Assembly (NCBI RefSeq): GCF_003332305.1 | Contig: NZ_QOIO01000029.1 | Location: 1-64,000, forward strand | DNA: 64,000 nucleotides | Source: Microvirga aerophila | GTDB lineage: Bacteria > Pseudomonadota > Alphaproteobacteria > Rhizobiales > Beijerinckiaceae | Direction: 5' to 3' | In this document: positions 52,574-61,080 of the stretch, in pieces | Layout: each line of letters begins with the position of its first letter | Position numbering within the stretch: position 1 is the first letter of the stretch | The notes under the pieces: generated by a model | The model's database searches: none | Told to the model about the DNA's origin: nothing | The model's input: the letters and a program-made list of their open reading frames with translations, nothing else | Position numbers and translations under genes: made by a program

Positions 52574-53420
52574 TATCGATCGCAGGCAATTCGGCCTTCT
52601 GGCGGGAGGCGCAGCGCTGGGCCTATTCGCGCCGCGCCCCGCCTTTGCCGAAACGACCCTTGAAAAGATCAGGCGCACGGGCGTGCTCAGGGTCGGCACC
52701 GAGGCGGCCTTCCCGCCCTTTGAGTTCGTCAAGGATGGCAAGATCGTCGGCTACGGCAAGGACATCCTCGATGAGGTCGTGGCCGCGCTCGGCGTCAAGC
52801 TCGAACAACTCGACCTGCCGTGGCAAGGCATCCTGCCGGGCATCCTGGCGGGCAAGTTCGATCTCGTAGCAACTACCGTCGGCATCAACGAGGAGCGCGC
52901 AAAGCGCTACGCGTACACCCTGCCCATCGCCGATGGGGTGCCCTATGCGGCAAAGCGCAAGGGCGAAGCGATGAAGAGCATGGCAGATCTCAACGGCAAG
53001 GTCGTCGCCACGCAACTTGCCTCCTCGACCGAACCGGTCGCCAAGGCCGTCGACGCCAAGCTCAAGGCGGATGGCGGGAAGGGGTTTGCGGACCTCAAGC
53101 TTTATACGGCCTTCACGGAGAGTTACGTGGCACTGGCGAACGGGGAGGTCGACGCCGTGATCCAGTCCCTCCCGAGTCTTGCGGTGCTCGTCAAGGAGCG
53201 TCCGGAGACCTTCGAGCTTCTCGCACCGATGACTGCAGGCGCGAACTACACCTACCTGTCATGGGTCACGCGTCCGAACGATCTGGATCTGCGGGACTTC
53301 GTATCCGGCGTGATCCGCACCATGCGCGACGACGGCCGGCTGGGCAAGCTGCAAGACAAGTGGTTCGGATTCCAGATGAAAATTCCGGAAACCGGCTACC
53401 TGCCCCCGGGTTCGTTCTAA
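52566..53420 (+). CDS. Polar amino acid ABC transporter substrate-binding protein
   Basis: A 284-residue SBP_bac_3 family protein. The signal DRRQFGLLAGGAALGLFA has twin arginines and cleavage near PAFAE. The mature start VLRVGTEAAFPPFEFVKDGK is typical of binding proteins for polar amino acids and opines. It overlaps the ureohydrolase by 8 nt. Given its neighbours it probably binds a guanidino compound or a related cationic amino acid. Confidence 0.88.
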   Translation: MSNIDRRQFGLLAGGAALGLFAPRPAFAETTLEKIRRTGVLRVGTEAAFPPFEFVKDGKIVGYGKDILDEVVAALGVKLEQLDLPWQGILPGILAGKFDLVATTVGINEERAKRYAYTLPIADGVPYAAKRKGEAMKSMADLNGKVVATQLASSTEPVAKAVDAKLKADGGKGFADLKLYTAFTESYVALANGEVDAVIQSLPSLAVLVKERPETFELLAPMTAGANYTYLSWVTRPNDLDLRDFVSGVIRTMRDDGRLGKLQDKWFGFQMKIPETGYLPPGSF

Positions 53421-53446
53421 TTGGGACTGGAAGGATCTCGAGGGCG

Positions 53447-54106
53447 ATGGTTTTCCAGACTGCTCATCTCATTTCGGTGATGCCGAACCTGTCGGCCGCC
53501 GCCCTCGTCAACCTCCGCCTCGCGTTGATCATCATCGCGATCGCCCTGATCCTCGGCACGGCGCTCACGATCCTCCGGTCACTCAAGATCGCTCCCGTGA
53601 ATGCGGTGATCGACGTGCTGATCAGCTTCATCCGCGGAACGCCGCTGCTGGTCCAGATCTTCATCTTCTACTACGCTTTGCCGAATGCCGGGTTGGATTT
53701 GAGCGCCGAGGTCGCCGGAGTGCTGGCCATCTCGTTCAACAGCGCGGTCTTCGTCAGCGAGATCATGCGCGGCAGCCTTCCAACGATCGATCCTGGACAG
53801 ATCGAGGCCGCCACGGCGCTGGGATTGCGTCGCCACGTGATCTGGCTGCGGGTGATCCTGCCCCAGCTCTTTCGTCGAACCCTCCCGGTCCTCATCAACG
53901 AGTCCACCATCGTCGTGAAGGGCACGGCGCTGCTCTCGGTCATCACGGTGGTGGATGTCCTGCGCACCGCCCAGCAGATCGCCAGCTCTACCTTCCGTCC
54001 CTTCGAGACCCTCGTAGGCGCGGCCATCGTCTTCCTCGTCATCAATCTGGCAGTGAGCTTCGTGGGCATGACCCTCGAGGCACGCCTCGCCGCAAGGCGG
54101 ATGTAA
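53447..54106 (+). CDS. Amino acid ABC transporter permease 1
   Basis: A 219-residue HisM/GlnP-type permease with about five membrane segments. The loop that contacts the ATPase is EAATALGLRRHVIWLRVILP, and FIRGTPLLVQIFIFYYALP is a family hallmark. ATG at 53447 follows GAGGGCG. It forms a channel with the second permease, which begins 4 nt after its stop. Confidence 0.9.
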   Translation: MVFQTAHLISVMPNLSAAALVNLRLALIIIAIALILGTALTILRSLKIAPVNAVIDVLISFIRGTPLLVQIFIFYYALPNAGLDLSAEVAGVLAISFNSAVFVSEIMRGSLPTIDPGQIEAATALGLRRHVIWLRVILPQLFRRTLPVLINESTIVVKGTALLSVITVVDVLRTAQQIASSTFRPFETLVGAAIVFLVINLAVSFVGMTLEARLAARRM

Positions 54107-54110
54107 GCCT

Positions 54111-54833
54111 ATGGGTTTCGACGTCTCGGTCTTCACCACCTATTGGCCCCTGTTTCTTCAAGGCGCGCTCCTGACGATCCGGGTTTGCTTGGCGGCCTTC
54201 GTGGTTGGCTTCGCGCTCGGCACTGTGCTCGCGCTCCTTGCGCTTGTGCCCCTACGGCCGCTGCGGTTCCTGATCGGTGTATATCTTGCAGTGCTGCGGG
54301 GCATCCCGTTCATCATCATCCTGTTCCTGGTGCATTACGGCCTGCCTTTTGCAGGCGTCCGCCTCCCGGCCGTCTTCACCGGCACCATCGCTCTCTCCCT
54401 GTTCGCCAGCGCCTATTTCGCCGAGATTGTAAGAGCTGCCATCGTCGCTCTGCCGAAGGGACAGTTCGAATCCGCGAGAGCGATCGGCATGTCGCCCGGG
54501 CAGGCCATGCGCTACGTGGTGGCTCCACAGATCCTTCGTCCTCTCGTGCCGCCTTCCACCAACATGACGCTCACGATGATCAAGGAATCGTCCGTCCTGA
54601 GCTCCATCACAGTGGCGGAGCTGACCTATCAGGGGTTGGTGGTGCAGGGGAACACCTTCGCGCCCTTCGAGGTCTTCGCCGTGGTGGCCGGCGTATACTG
54701 GATTATCTCCATCGCCGTGGCGCGGGCCGCAACTCTGCTTGAGCGCAAGGCCGGCGGAGCGCAGTCCAAGGCTGTCACCCGCAACAGCCTTGCGGACAGC
54801 TTCCTTTCCCTCGAACGACGGCCCGCATCATGA
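54111..54833 (+). CDS. Amino acid ABC transporter permease 2
   Basis: A 240-residue permease of the same family, with LRGIPFIIILFLVHYGLPF and the EAA-type loop FESARAIGMSPGQAMRYVVA. Its stop overlaps the ATG of the ATPase by 4 nt. Two different permeases, one binding protein and one ATPase make a complete importer. Confidence 0.9.
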   Translation: MGFDVSVFTTYWPLFLQGALLTIRVCLAAFVVGFALGTVLALLALVPLRPLRFLIGVYLAVLRGIPFIIILFLVHYGLPFAGVRLPAVFTGTIALSLFASAYFAEIVRAAIVALPKGQFESARAIGMSPGQAMRYVVAPQILRPLVPPSTNMTLTMIKESSVLSSITVAELTYQGLVVQGNTFAPFEVFAVVAGVYWIISIAVARAATLLERKAGGAQSKAVTRNSLADSFLSLERRPAS

Positions 54834-55648
54834 GCGACATACCGGTTCTGTCGGTCTCCGCCCTCGTGAAGCGGTTCGGCCGAACGTCGGCCCTGGAACA
54901 GATTTATCTCGACATCCATCGCGGCGAGGTGGTCGCACTCACCGGCCCGAGCGGCTGCGGGAAGAGCACGTTGCTGCGCTGCCTAACCTGGCTCGAACAG
55001 CCTGACGACGGCTTCATTGCTATCGAAGGGAAACCATTCGGGCGCGAGGTGAACCCCGGCGGAGCTGTCCGCCGCCACAGTGGCCGGCAGATCGACACCA
55101 TGCGCCCGCGGATCGGCATGGTGTTCCAGCAACTTCATCTCTGGCCACACCTCAGCGCCCTCGACAACATTGCGCGCCCGCAGGTCGTGGTGCTTGGTCG
55201 GGCGCCCGAGGAAGCGGCCCGTCGAGGCAGGGCTCTGCTGGAACGGCTGGGTCTTGCCGACAAGGCCTCGTCCTTCCCTCATGAGTTGTCCGGCGGTCAA
55301 CGCCAGCGAGTCGCCATCGCCAGGGCGCTTGCCATGGACCCGGCCCTGATGCTGTTCGACGAGCCGACATCGGCTCTCGATCCCGAATTGGTCGGCGAGG
55401 TGCTCGAACTCCTGAGGGATCTCGCCCGGGGCGGCATGACCATGCTGGTCGTCACCCACGAAATCGGCTTCGCGGCCAAAGTGGCGGACCGCATCGCGTT
55501 CATGGATGGCGGCCGCATCGTCGAGGACGGCCCGGCCCAGCAGGTGCTGAACCAGGCTTCCAGCCTGCGCGCGAGGGCGTTCTTCGATCTCGTCATGTCC
55601 CCGGGGCGCGCCGGCGCCGGCGCGCAATCATCATCCACAAAGGAGTAG
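54830..55648 (+). CDS. Amino acid ABC transporter ATPase
   Basis: A 272-residue GlnQ/HisP-type ATPase. Walker A is GPSGCGKSTLLRCL, the signature is ELSGGQRQRVAIARALA and Walker B is LMLFDEPTSALDPE. An insertion of about 25 residues between Walker A and the Q-loop (GREVNPGGAVRRHSGRQI) is usual in this subfamily. It ends 3 nt before the second ureohydrolase, so transport and catabolism genes share one transcript. Confidence 0.92.
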   Translation: MSDIPVLSVSALVKRFGRTSALEQIYLDIHRGEVVALTGPSGCGKSTLLRCLTWLEQPDDGFIAIEGKPFGREVNPGGAVRRHSGRQIDTMRPRIGMVFQQLHLWPHLSALDNIARPQVVVLGRAPEEAARRGRALLERLGLADKASSFPHELSGGQRQRVAIARALAMDPALMLFDEPTSALDPELVGEVLELLRDLARGGMTMLVVTHEIGFAAKVADRIAFMDGGRIVEDGPAQQVLNQASSLRARAFFDLVMSPGRAGAGAQSSSTKE

Positions 55649-55651
55649 AAT

Positions 55652-56620
55652 ATGGACCGCGTGGACCGACCCTATGTCGGTATTCCGTCTTTCCTGCGCA
55701 CGCCGATCTGCGCCGATCTGTCCGATCTCGATGCCGATGTGGCCATTCTGGGCGTGCCGTTCGACGAAGGCTCCCCGTTCCTGCCGGGCAGCCGCATGGG
55801 GCCGCGGGCCCTGCGGGAGCATTCCCTCCGGTTCAGCCCCAGGGGCGTCTATGATCCCGAAACCGGCAACGAATACTTGGCAGCAGAACTGACAGGCGGT
55901 CTCATCGCCGATGTGGGCGATGTGGATATCCGCCCTACCAACACCGAGGCGACGTTCGAGAACATCACAGCTTCCGTGCGCGCCATTCTCGAGCGAGGAG
56001 CCATGCCCGTGGTTCTCGGAGGCGATCATTCGATCACCTATCCGATCTTCCGAGCATTCGACCGCCCGGTCCACGTGATCCAGTTCGACGCCCATTGCGA
56101 CTATGGCTCATTCGAGCACGGGCTGCGCTATACCAATGGGCATGCCTTCCGGCACGTGGCCGCGATGGAAACCGCCCTCAGCCTTACGCAGGTCGGCATC
56201 AGAAGCCTGCGCAACAGCAAGGATCAGATCGACGAGATTCGGGCGGACGGCAATCGCGTCATCCCGATGGGCCAGTTCCGCAGTCTCGGTCCGTCAGGGA
56301 TCGCGGAGCTGCTTCCCCCCGGGTCTCCAGTTTATGTGAGCATCGACGTCGATGCCCTCGACATGTCCCTCGTGCCGGGCTGCGTCTCCGCCGAGCCGGA
56401 TGGCATGTCCTATCCCGAGCTGCGGGACAGCCTGCGGGCGATCGCGGAGCGGCATGAGATCATCGGCTTCGACTTCGTGGAGGTAAACCCGCCCCTCGAC
56501 GTGGGGACGGGCGTCACTGCCTATCTGGGAGCGCTCGTCGTGATCGAGTTTCTGGGGCATATTTGTAATCAACCTCGCTGGATCGAACGCCGCGAGAACC
56601 GTCGCGTAGCGGCGAGGTGA
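55652..56620 (+). CDS. Ureohydrolase (agmatinase/arginase family), second copy
   Basis: A 322-residue ureohydrolase with complete metal ligands: H126 in GGDHS, D146/H148/D150 in FDAHCDYG, D232 and D234 in SIDVDALD. The usual DP after DALD is replaced by M (DALDMSLVPG). It differs strongly from the copy at 51566, so it probably acts on a different guanidino intermediate or forms mixed oligomers. AAAGGAG lies before the ATG. The first DUF1989 gene follows after 7 nt. Confidence 0.87.
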   Translation: MDRVDRPYVGIPSFLRTPICADLSDLDADVAILGVPFDEGSPFLPGSRMGPRALREHSLRFSPRGVYDPETGNEYLAAELTGGLIADVGDVDIRPTNTEATFENITASVRAILERGAMPVVLGGDHSITYPIFRAFDRPVHVIQFDAHCDYGSFEHGLRYTNGHAFRHVAAMETALSLTQVGIRSLRNSKDQIDEIRADGNRVIPMGQFRSLGPSGIAELLPPGSPVYVSIDVDALDMSLVPGCVSAEPDGMSYPELRDSLRAIAERHEIIGFDFVEVNPPLDVGTGVTAYLGALVVIEFLGHICNQPRWIERRENRRVAAR

Positions 56621-56627
56621 GAACGCT

Positions 56628-57248
56628 ATGACGATTAATTGCGATGAGGTCATTCCCGCCCGGCACGGCAAGGCTATCAGACTGCGGAAGGGTGAGGCGG
56701 TGGCCGTGGTCAATACCCACGGCACTCAGGTTGTGGATACCTGGGCGTTCTGCGTGGAGGATCCGGCCCATTATATGTCCATGGAGCATACCCGCGTGGA
56801 GAACGGGCGGCTGATGCCGGCGGTAGGCCACATGCTCTTCACCAACCAGCGCGAGCCGATCCTCGTCCTTGAAGAGGACCGCTCGCCGGGGATTCACGAC
56901 ACCATCATGGCCGCATGCGACCGGTGGCGCTACGAACGCCTCGGCTGCCAGGAGTACCATCGGAACTGCGCCGACAATCTGGTCGAGGCGATGGCTGAAC
57001 TCGGCGTCGCAGTCACCGAGATCCCCGCGCCCCTGAATCTTTTCATGAACATTCCGGTCGGCCAGGACATGAGCCTGACGCAAGGAACACCGCTCGGGCA
57101 GCCTGGCGATCACGTGGTGCTGCGCGCGCAGCGTGATTGCATCGTTGCGTTCTCCGCCTGCCCTCAGGACATAACCCCGATCAACGGCCGCATGCCTACC
57201 GACGCGCATCTGCGGCTCTTCCCCCTCACCATAGGAGCTGACGCATGA
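56628..57248 (+). CDS. DUF1989 protein (CgdA/CgdB, urea amidolyase-associated type), first copy
   Basis: A 206-residue DUF1989 protein. Members once called urea amidolyase-associated proteins include the two subunits of carboxyguanidine deiminase (CgdAB) of the guanidine carboxylase pathway. Conserved features are INCDEVIPARHGKAIRLRKG, NTHGTQVVDTWAF, MSMEHTRVENGR and the probable metal-binding GCQEYHRNCADNL. It overlaps the next DUF1989 gene by 4 nt. No guanidine carboxylase or allophanate hydrolase is in view, so the substrate here may differ. Confidence 0.83.
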   Translation: MTINCDEVIPARHGKAIRLRKGEAVAVVNTHGTQVVDTWAFCVEDPAHYMSMEHTRVENGRLMPAVGHMLFTNQREPILVLEEDRSPGIHDTIMAACDRWRYERLGCQEYHRNCADNLVEAMAELGVAVTEIPAPLNLFMNIPVGQDMSLTQGTPLGQPGDHVVLRAQRDCIVAFSACPQDITPINGRMPTDAHLRLFPLTIGADA

Positions 57249-57857
57249 CCGAAACGAATCTCGAAACCCTTCCGGCGCGCAGCGGCCGCGCCGCGCGGCT
57301 CAAGGCCGGCCAAGCCATCAAGGTCATCAACACGCACGGCCAAGCAGGTGGTGGATTTTTGGGCCTTCAATGCGGAGGACATGCGTGAGTTCATGTCCAT
57401 GGAGCATCTGCGTCCCACCATCGGCACCATCAGGCCGACCGCAGGACACAAGCTTGTCACCAATCGACGCCGGCCTATCCTCCTCTTTGAGGAAGACACG
57501 TCTCCGGGCGTGCACGACACCCTTATGGCCGCCTGCGACAACTACCGTTACGGGTTGCTTGGATGCACCCATTACCACGACAACTGCACGGACAACCTTT
57601 TCGCCGGTATGGCGCGCCTAGGCCTGACGCCCCCTGAATGCCCGAGCCCGCTCAATCTATGGATGAATATTCCGGTTCATCCGGACGGCGCTACGGAATG
57701 GGGCGTCCCGGCTTCGAAGCCGGGGGACTATGTGGTGTTGCGGGCGGTCATGGATTGCGTGGTCGCCATGTCGGCCTGCCCTCAAGACATCCTGCCGATC
57801 AACGGGCAGAATCTGAATCCGACGGTAGCGCACTATATGGTGCTGGATGCGGCGTGA
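57245..57857 (+). pseudogene. DUF1989 protein, second copy, with a one-base frameshift
   Basis: The gene starts with an ATG coupled to the first copy (ATGA) and reads MTETNLETLPARSGRAAR to NTHGQ at 57343. Then the frame must shift by +1: the sister gene has NTHGTQVVD, and here the bases CAAG (57341-57344) sit where three are expected before CAG-GTG-GTG-GAT. From 57345 a normal DUF1989 body runs to the TGA at 57857, with FMSMEHLRPTIGTI and GCTHYHDNCTDNL. Everything else is well kept, so this is a recent mutation, a sequencing error or, less likely, programmed shifting. CgdA/CgdB act as a pair, so loss of one copy would matter. Confidence 0.75.
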
Positions 57858-57881
57858 AGCATCGCGTCGACTTTTGCCCGT

Positions 57882-59561
57882 TTATTCGACGGAGCTCTGA
57901 TGAGGGCGTCCCGCTTCGGGCAGGTGCACGACGTTGTCGCGTGATTGCGCGGCTTCGAGAAGTTCAGCGATGCGGGACGCCAGCTCTGCCTGCCGAAACG
58001 GCTTGGCCAGCCGCGGCAACTCGGCCCCGGGCCCTTGGACCAGATTGGTGTAGCCGGTGATGAGAAGGGCCGGGAGGGCCGGACGGAGCTTGCGCGCCTC
58101 CCGCACCATATCGGCTCCGCCCATTCCGGGCATCAGGTAATCGCTTACGAGAAGATCGACTTCGATCTCGCCCCGGCGCAGGAGGCCGAGCGCCTCCGCG
58201 CCGGAACTGGCCTGGACCACGGAGTAACCGAGATCCATCAGCATTTCGGCGGTGCCGATCCGCACCAGCTCCTCGTCATCGACGAGCAGTACGGTCGACG
58301 GCCGCGCTGCCGGAATGGCCTCGATCTGCGTTTGCTCGCTTGCCGCCGCCTTCTCGTCGGCCACAGGAAGCCAAAGCTCGGCCCGGGTTCCGACCCCTGG
58401 TTTGCTCGACAGCAGGAGCGCTCCGCCTGACTGCGCCGCAAGCCCGTGCACCATCGATAGGCCAAGGCCGGTGCCTTTGCCCACGCCCTTGGTGGAGAAG
58501 AACGGCTCGATGGCGCGCTTCAAGGTAGCGGCATCCATCCCCACGCCCGTATCGACGACGGATATGCAGACGTATTCGCCTACTTTCAAAGCGTCCCGGG
58601 GCTTGGACCGGATCGATTCCTGTCTGATCTCTATGGTCAACCGACCTCCCCCCGGCATGGCGTCCCGCGCATTGATGGCGAGGTTCAGCACGGCGAGTTC
58701 CAGCTGACTTGGATCCACCCGAGCCGCCGGCAGGCTTTGCGGTGACTTCAGGCTGACCGCGATGGTTGGCCCGATGGAACGGGTCACGAGATCCTCGATG
58801 CCGGCGAGAAGTCCCGATACATCCACGGCTTTCGGCTGAAGATCCTGACGACGGGCGAAGGCCAGCAGGCGCTGCACCAGGGTAGCGGCCCGGCTGGTTG
58901 CCTGCAGGGCGTTTTCGACCAGCCGCTGCGATCGCGCATCGTCAGCCGCTATGCGTCGGCGCAGCAAATCGAGGTTGCCCATCACCGGGGTGAGCAGGTT
59001 GTTGAAGTCGTGGGCGACACCGCCGGTCAGCTGCCCAATGGTTTCCAGCTTCTGGGCCTCGTGAAGCTGGGCCAGCGCTTCCTCACGCTCGCGGGTGCGT
59101 TCGAGAACAAGGCGCTCGAGTTCCTCGCGGGACCGGGCGAGAACATCACGGGCTTCGTATTGGCGGCGGCGTGCATTCAGGGCGGACCGCACCGCCCGGA
59201 CCATGCTCTCGGCATGTAGGGGGCGCTCCAGCAGCACCACGTTCCGCAGGCGGTCGAGGGTTTCGAAGGCCCGTGTGGAGCGGACGCCCTTGTGGCCGTT
59301 GGCCAGGACGACGAACGGGAAATCGGACCAGGGTGGTTGCTGCTCCAGCCGCGCCGCGAGAAGGTCGAGATCCGCGCTGGCAAGGGCCTCCTCTGCAACC
59401 AGCGCGGCGCCCGCGCCCTGTTCTACGGCGCTGGAAAGGGCATTCAGATGCTCGCAGATAAGCGCCGGAATGCCATGACGATTCAGCAGATCAGCGGCAA
59501 CCGCCGCGTCCCGGCCGTGGGGTGTCAGGATGAGAACGGTCTTATCCATTGCCGATGCCAT
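57882..59561 (-). CDS. Hybrid sensor histidine kinase with degenerate receiver
   Basis: A protein of about 559 residues. Residues 1-130 form a receiver-like domain lacking the phospho-accepting Asp (LVAEEALASADLDLL), then a coiled linker, a HisKA domain with the phospho-His in GQLTGGVAHDFNN (about 184), a HATPase domain with NARDAMPGGG and DTGVGM, and a C-terminal true receiver (LLVDDEELVRI, Asp in LLVSDYLMPGMGG, about 474). It has no membrane segment. It overlaps the end of the KaiC-like gene by 20 nt if it starts at 59561; starts at 59549 and a TTG at 59576 are possible. It is probably the output partner of the KaiC-like protein. Confidence 0.87.
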   Translation of the reverse strand: MASAMDKTVLILTPHGRDAAVAADLLNRHGIPALICEHLNALSSAVEQGAGAALVAEEALASADLDLLAARLEQQPPWSDFPFVVLANGHKGVRSTRAFETLDRLRNVVLLERPLHAESMVRAVRSALNARRRQYEARDVLARSREELERLVLERTREREEALAQLHEAQKLETIGQLTGGVAHDFNNLLTPVMGNLDLLRRRIAADDARSQRLVENALQATSRAATLVQRLLAFARRQDLQPKAVDVSGLLAGIEDLVTRSIGPTIAVSLKSPQSLPAARVDPSQLELAVLNLAINARDAMPGGGRLTIEIRQESIRSKPRDALKVGEYVCISVVDTGVGMDAATLKRAIEPFFSTKGVGKGTGLGLSMVHGLAAQSGGALLLSSKPGVGTRAELWLPVADEKAAASEQTQIEAIPAARPSTVLLVDDEELVRIGTAEMLMDLGYSVVQASSGAEALGLLRRGEIEVDLLVSDYLMPGMGGADMVREARKLRPALPALLITGYTNLVQGPGAELPRLAKPFRQAELASRIAELLEAAQSRDNVVHLPEAGRPHQSSVE

Positions 59562-61080
59562 CGCTGCCTTCGCCAAGGGCGTGGGCGGCGGCTTCTGACT
59601 GCATAAGCGGGGCGGAGCCGCCGCTATAGGTGGGGGCTCCGGTCAGGATGCCCTGGAAGTCCCGCAACGGAGCCCCGATGCTCAGGCCGTTGGCATCGAC
59701 CCGGAACTCGCGGATGGTGCGCTCATGATCGGTGGTGCGGGTCTTTACCACCGAGATTGCCTTGCGCACCTCGCCCTTGGCCTCGAAGAAACGGAGGAGC
59801 AGGACGGTGTCGGCAAGATAGCTCAGATCGACGTCCGAGCGTATGTCGCCAACCAAGCCATGTTGTCCCAGGATCATAAGAGTGAAAACCCCCTGCTGGC
59901 CAAGATAGGACAGGAGCTCGTGCATCTGCAGGGTGAGATGCCGGTCTTCGGGCATTGCTTGCAGATAGGCATTCAGGCTGTCGACCACGACAACTTTTGC
60001 GCCGTCTCTTTCCACAGCGTCGCGAACGGCGATCGCGAACTCGCCGGGAGAGAGTTCAGCCGGATCTATCTGGCGAATGTTGAGGTGTCCGGAATCGATA
60101 TAGGATTGCAGGTCCATGCCAAGAGCTTCGGACCGAAGCATCAGGGTCGGCAGCCGTTCGTCGAAGAGAAAAAAGGCGGCTCTCTCGCCTTGTTCGAGAG
60201 CGGACACCATGCAGCGCACGGCGGCTGTCGTCTTCCCTACGCCCGCAGGCCCGCTCAAAAGGGTTGTCGTACCGGGAACGAGCCCGCCCCCAAGCAGGGC
60301 GTCCAAGCCGTCGACGCCGGTCCCAAGCATACGACTCGTCACTGTACCGGGATGGTCTGCCGCTATCAGGCGGGGATAGATGCAGACGCCGCCTGTCACG
60401 ATAGCCATGTCGTGGTAGCCGCCGCTGTACTTGATCCCCCGCATTTTGATGACGCGGAGGCGGCGGCGCTCGGCTCCGAACCCCGTAGGGGTCTGATCGA
60501 GGGAGATGACACCATGGGCAATGCTGTGCAGCTGGAGGTCCCCAGGCTCGCCGGTACGGTCGTCCAATACCAGCACCGTGCAGTCGCGGCTCGAGAAGAA
60601 GTGCTTCAGCGCAAGGATTTGCCGCCGGTAGCGCAAGGGGTTCTGCGCGAGCAGCCGCAGCTCGGACAGGCTGTCGAGCACGACGCGCTTGGGCTTGAGC
60701 GCTTCGACCCGCTCCATGACGCCGCGGACGGTTTCGCCGAGCTCCACCTCCGACGGATGTAGAAGCGTTTGCTCCAGTTCTGGATCGAGGCCGGCCTCAG
60801 GCACGAGTTCGAACAGCTCCAGCCCGTCGAGTTCCCAGCCATGGGCTCGCGCGACGGCCCGCAACTCGCCTTCCGTCTCGGACAGGGTGACATAGAGCCC
60901 AGGCTCACCCCGTCGGGCGCCTTCGAGGAGGAACTGGAGCGAGAAGGTGGTTTTGCCGGTGCCGGGGGTGCCTTCGACAAGATAGAGGCGATTGGCGGTG
61001 ACGCCGCCCCCAAGGATATCGTCAAGCCCTTCGATCCCTGTAGGAATTCGCGAAGCTTCCGCAAAGTCAGGAGTTTTCAT
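59542..61080 (-). CDS. KaiC-like double RecA ATPase
   Basis: A 512-residue protein with two KaiC domains. Walker A motifs are GTPGTGKT (37-44) and GPAGVGKT (277-284). Candidate catalytic acids are E68 and E70 in LSETEGE and D307-E308 in LFDERLP. At the position of the cyanobacterial phosphorylation pair S431-T432 it has S420-Y421 (VDLSYLADTVLLL). No kaiA or kaiB is present. Kinase-linked KaiC homologues in alphaproteobacteria have been tied to stress and daily timing. The gene overlaps the kinase gene, and an EcfG-type promoter lies 112 nt upstream. Confidence 0.88.
   Translation of the reverse strand: MKTPDFAEASRIPTGIEGLDDILGGGVTANRLYLVEGTPGTGKTTFSLQFLLEGARRGEPGLYVTLSETEGELRAVARAHGWELDGLELFELVPEAGLDPELEQTLLHPSEVELGETVRGVMERVEALKPKRVVLDSLSELRLLAQNPLRYRRQILALKHFFSSRDCTVLVLDDRTGEPGDLQLHSIAHGVISLDQTPTGFGAERRRLRVIKMRGIKYSGGYHDMAIVTGGVCIYPRLIAADHPGTVTSRMLGTGVDGLDALLGGGLVPGTTTLLSGPAGVGKTTAAVRCMVSALEQGERAAFFLFDERLPTLMLRSEALGMDLQSYIDSGHLNIRQIDPAELSPGEFAIAVRDAVERDGAKVVVVDSLNAYLQAMPEDRHLTLQMHELLSYLGQQGVFTLMILGQHGLVGDIRSDVDLSYLADTVLLLRFFEAKGEVRKAISVVKTRTTDHERTIREFRVDANGLSIGAPLRDFQGILTGAPTYSGGSAPLMQSEAAAHALGEGSDGIGNG

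Noticed and set aside
52820-53446. An upstream extension of the first amino acid permease frame through the binding-protein gene
   Set aside because: The frame happens to stay open, but the protein there is Arg/Gly-rich shadow. The real permease starts at the ATG at 53447.
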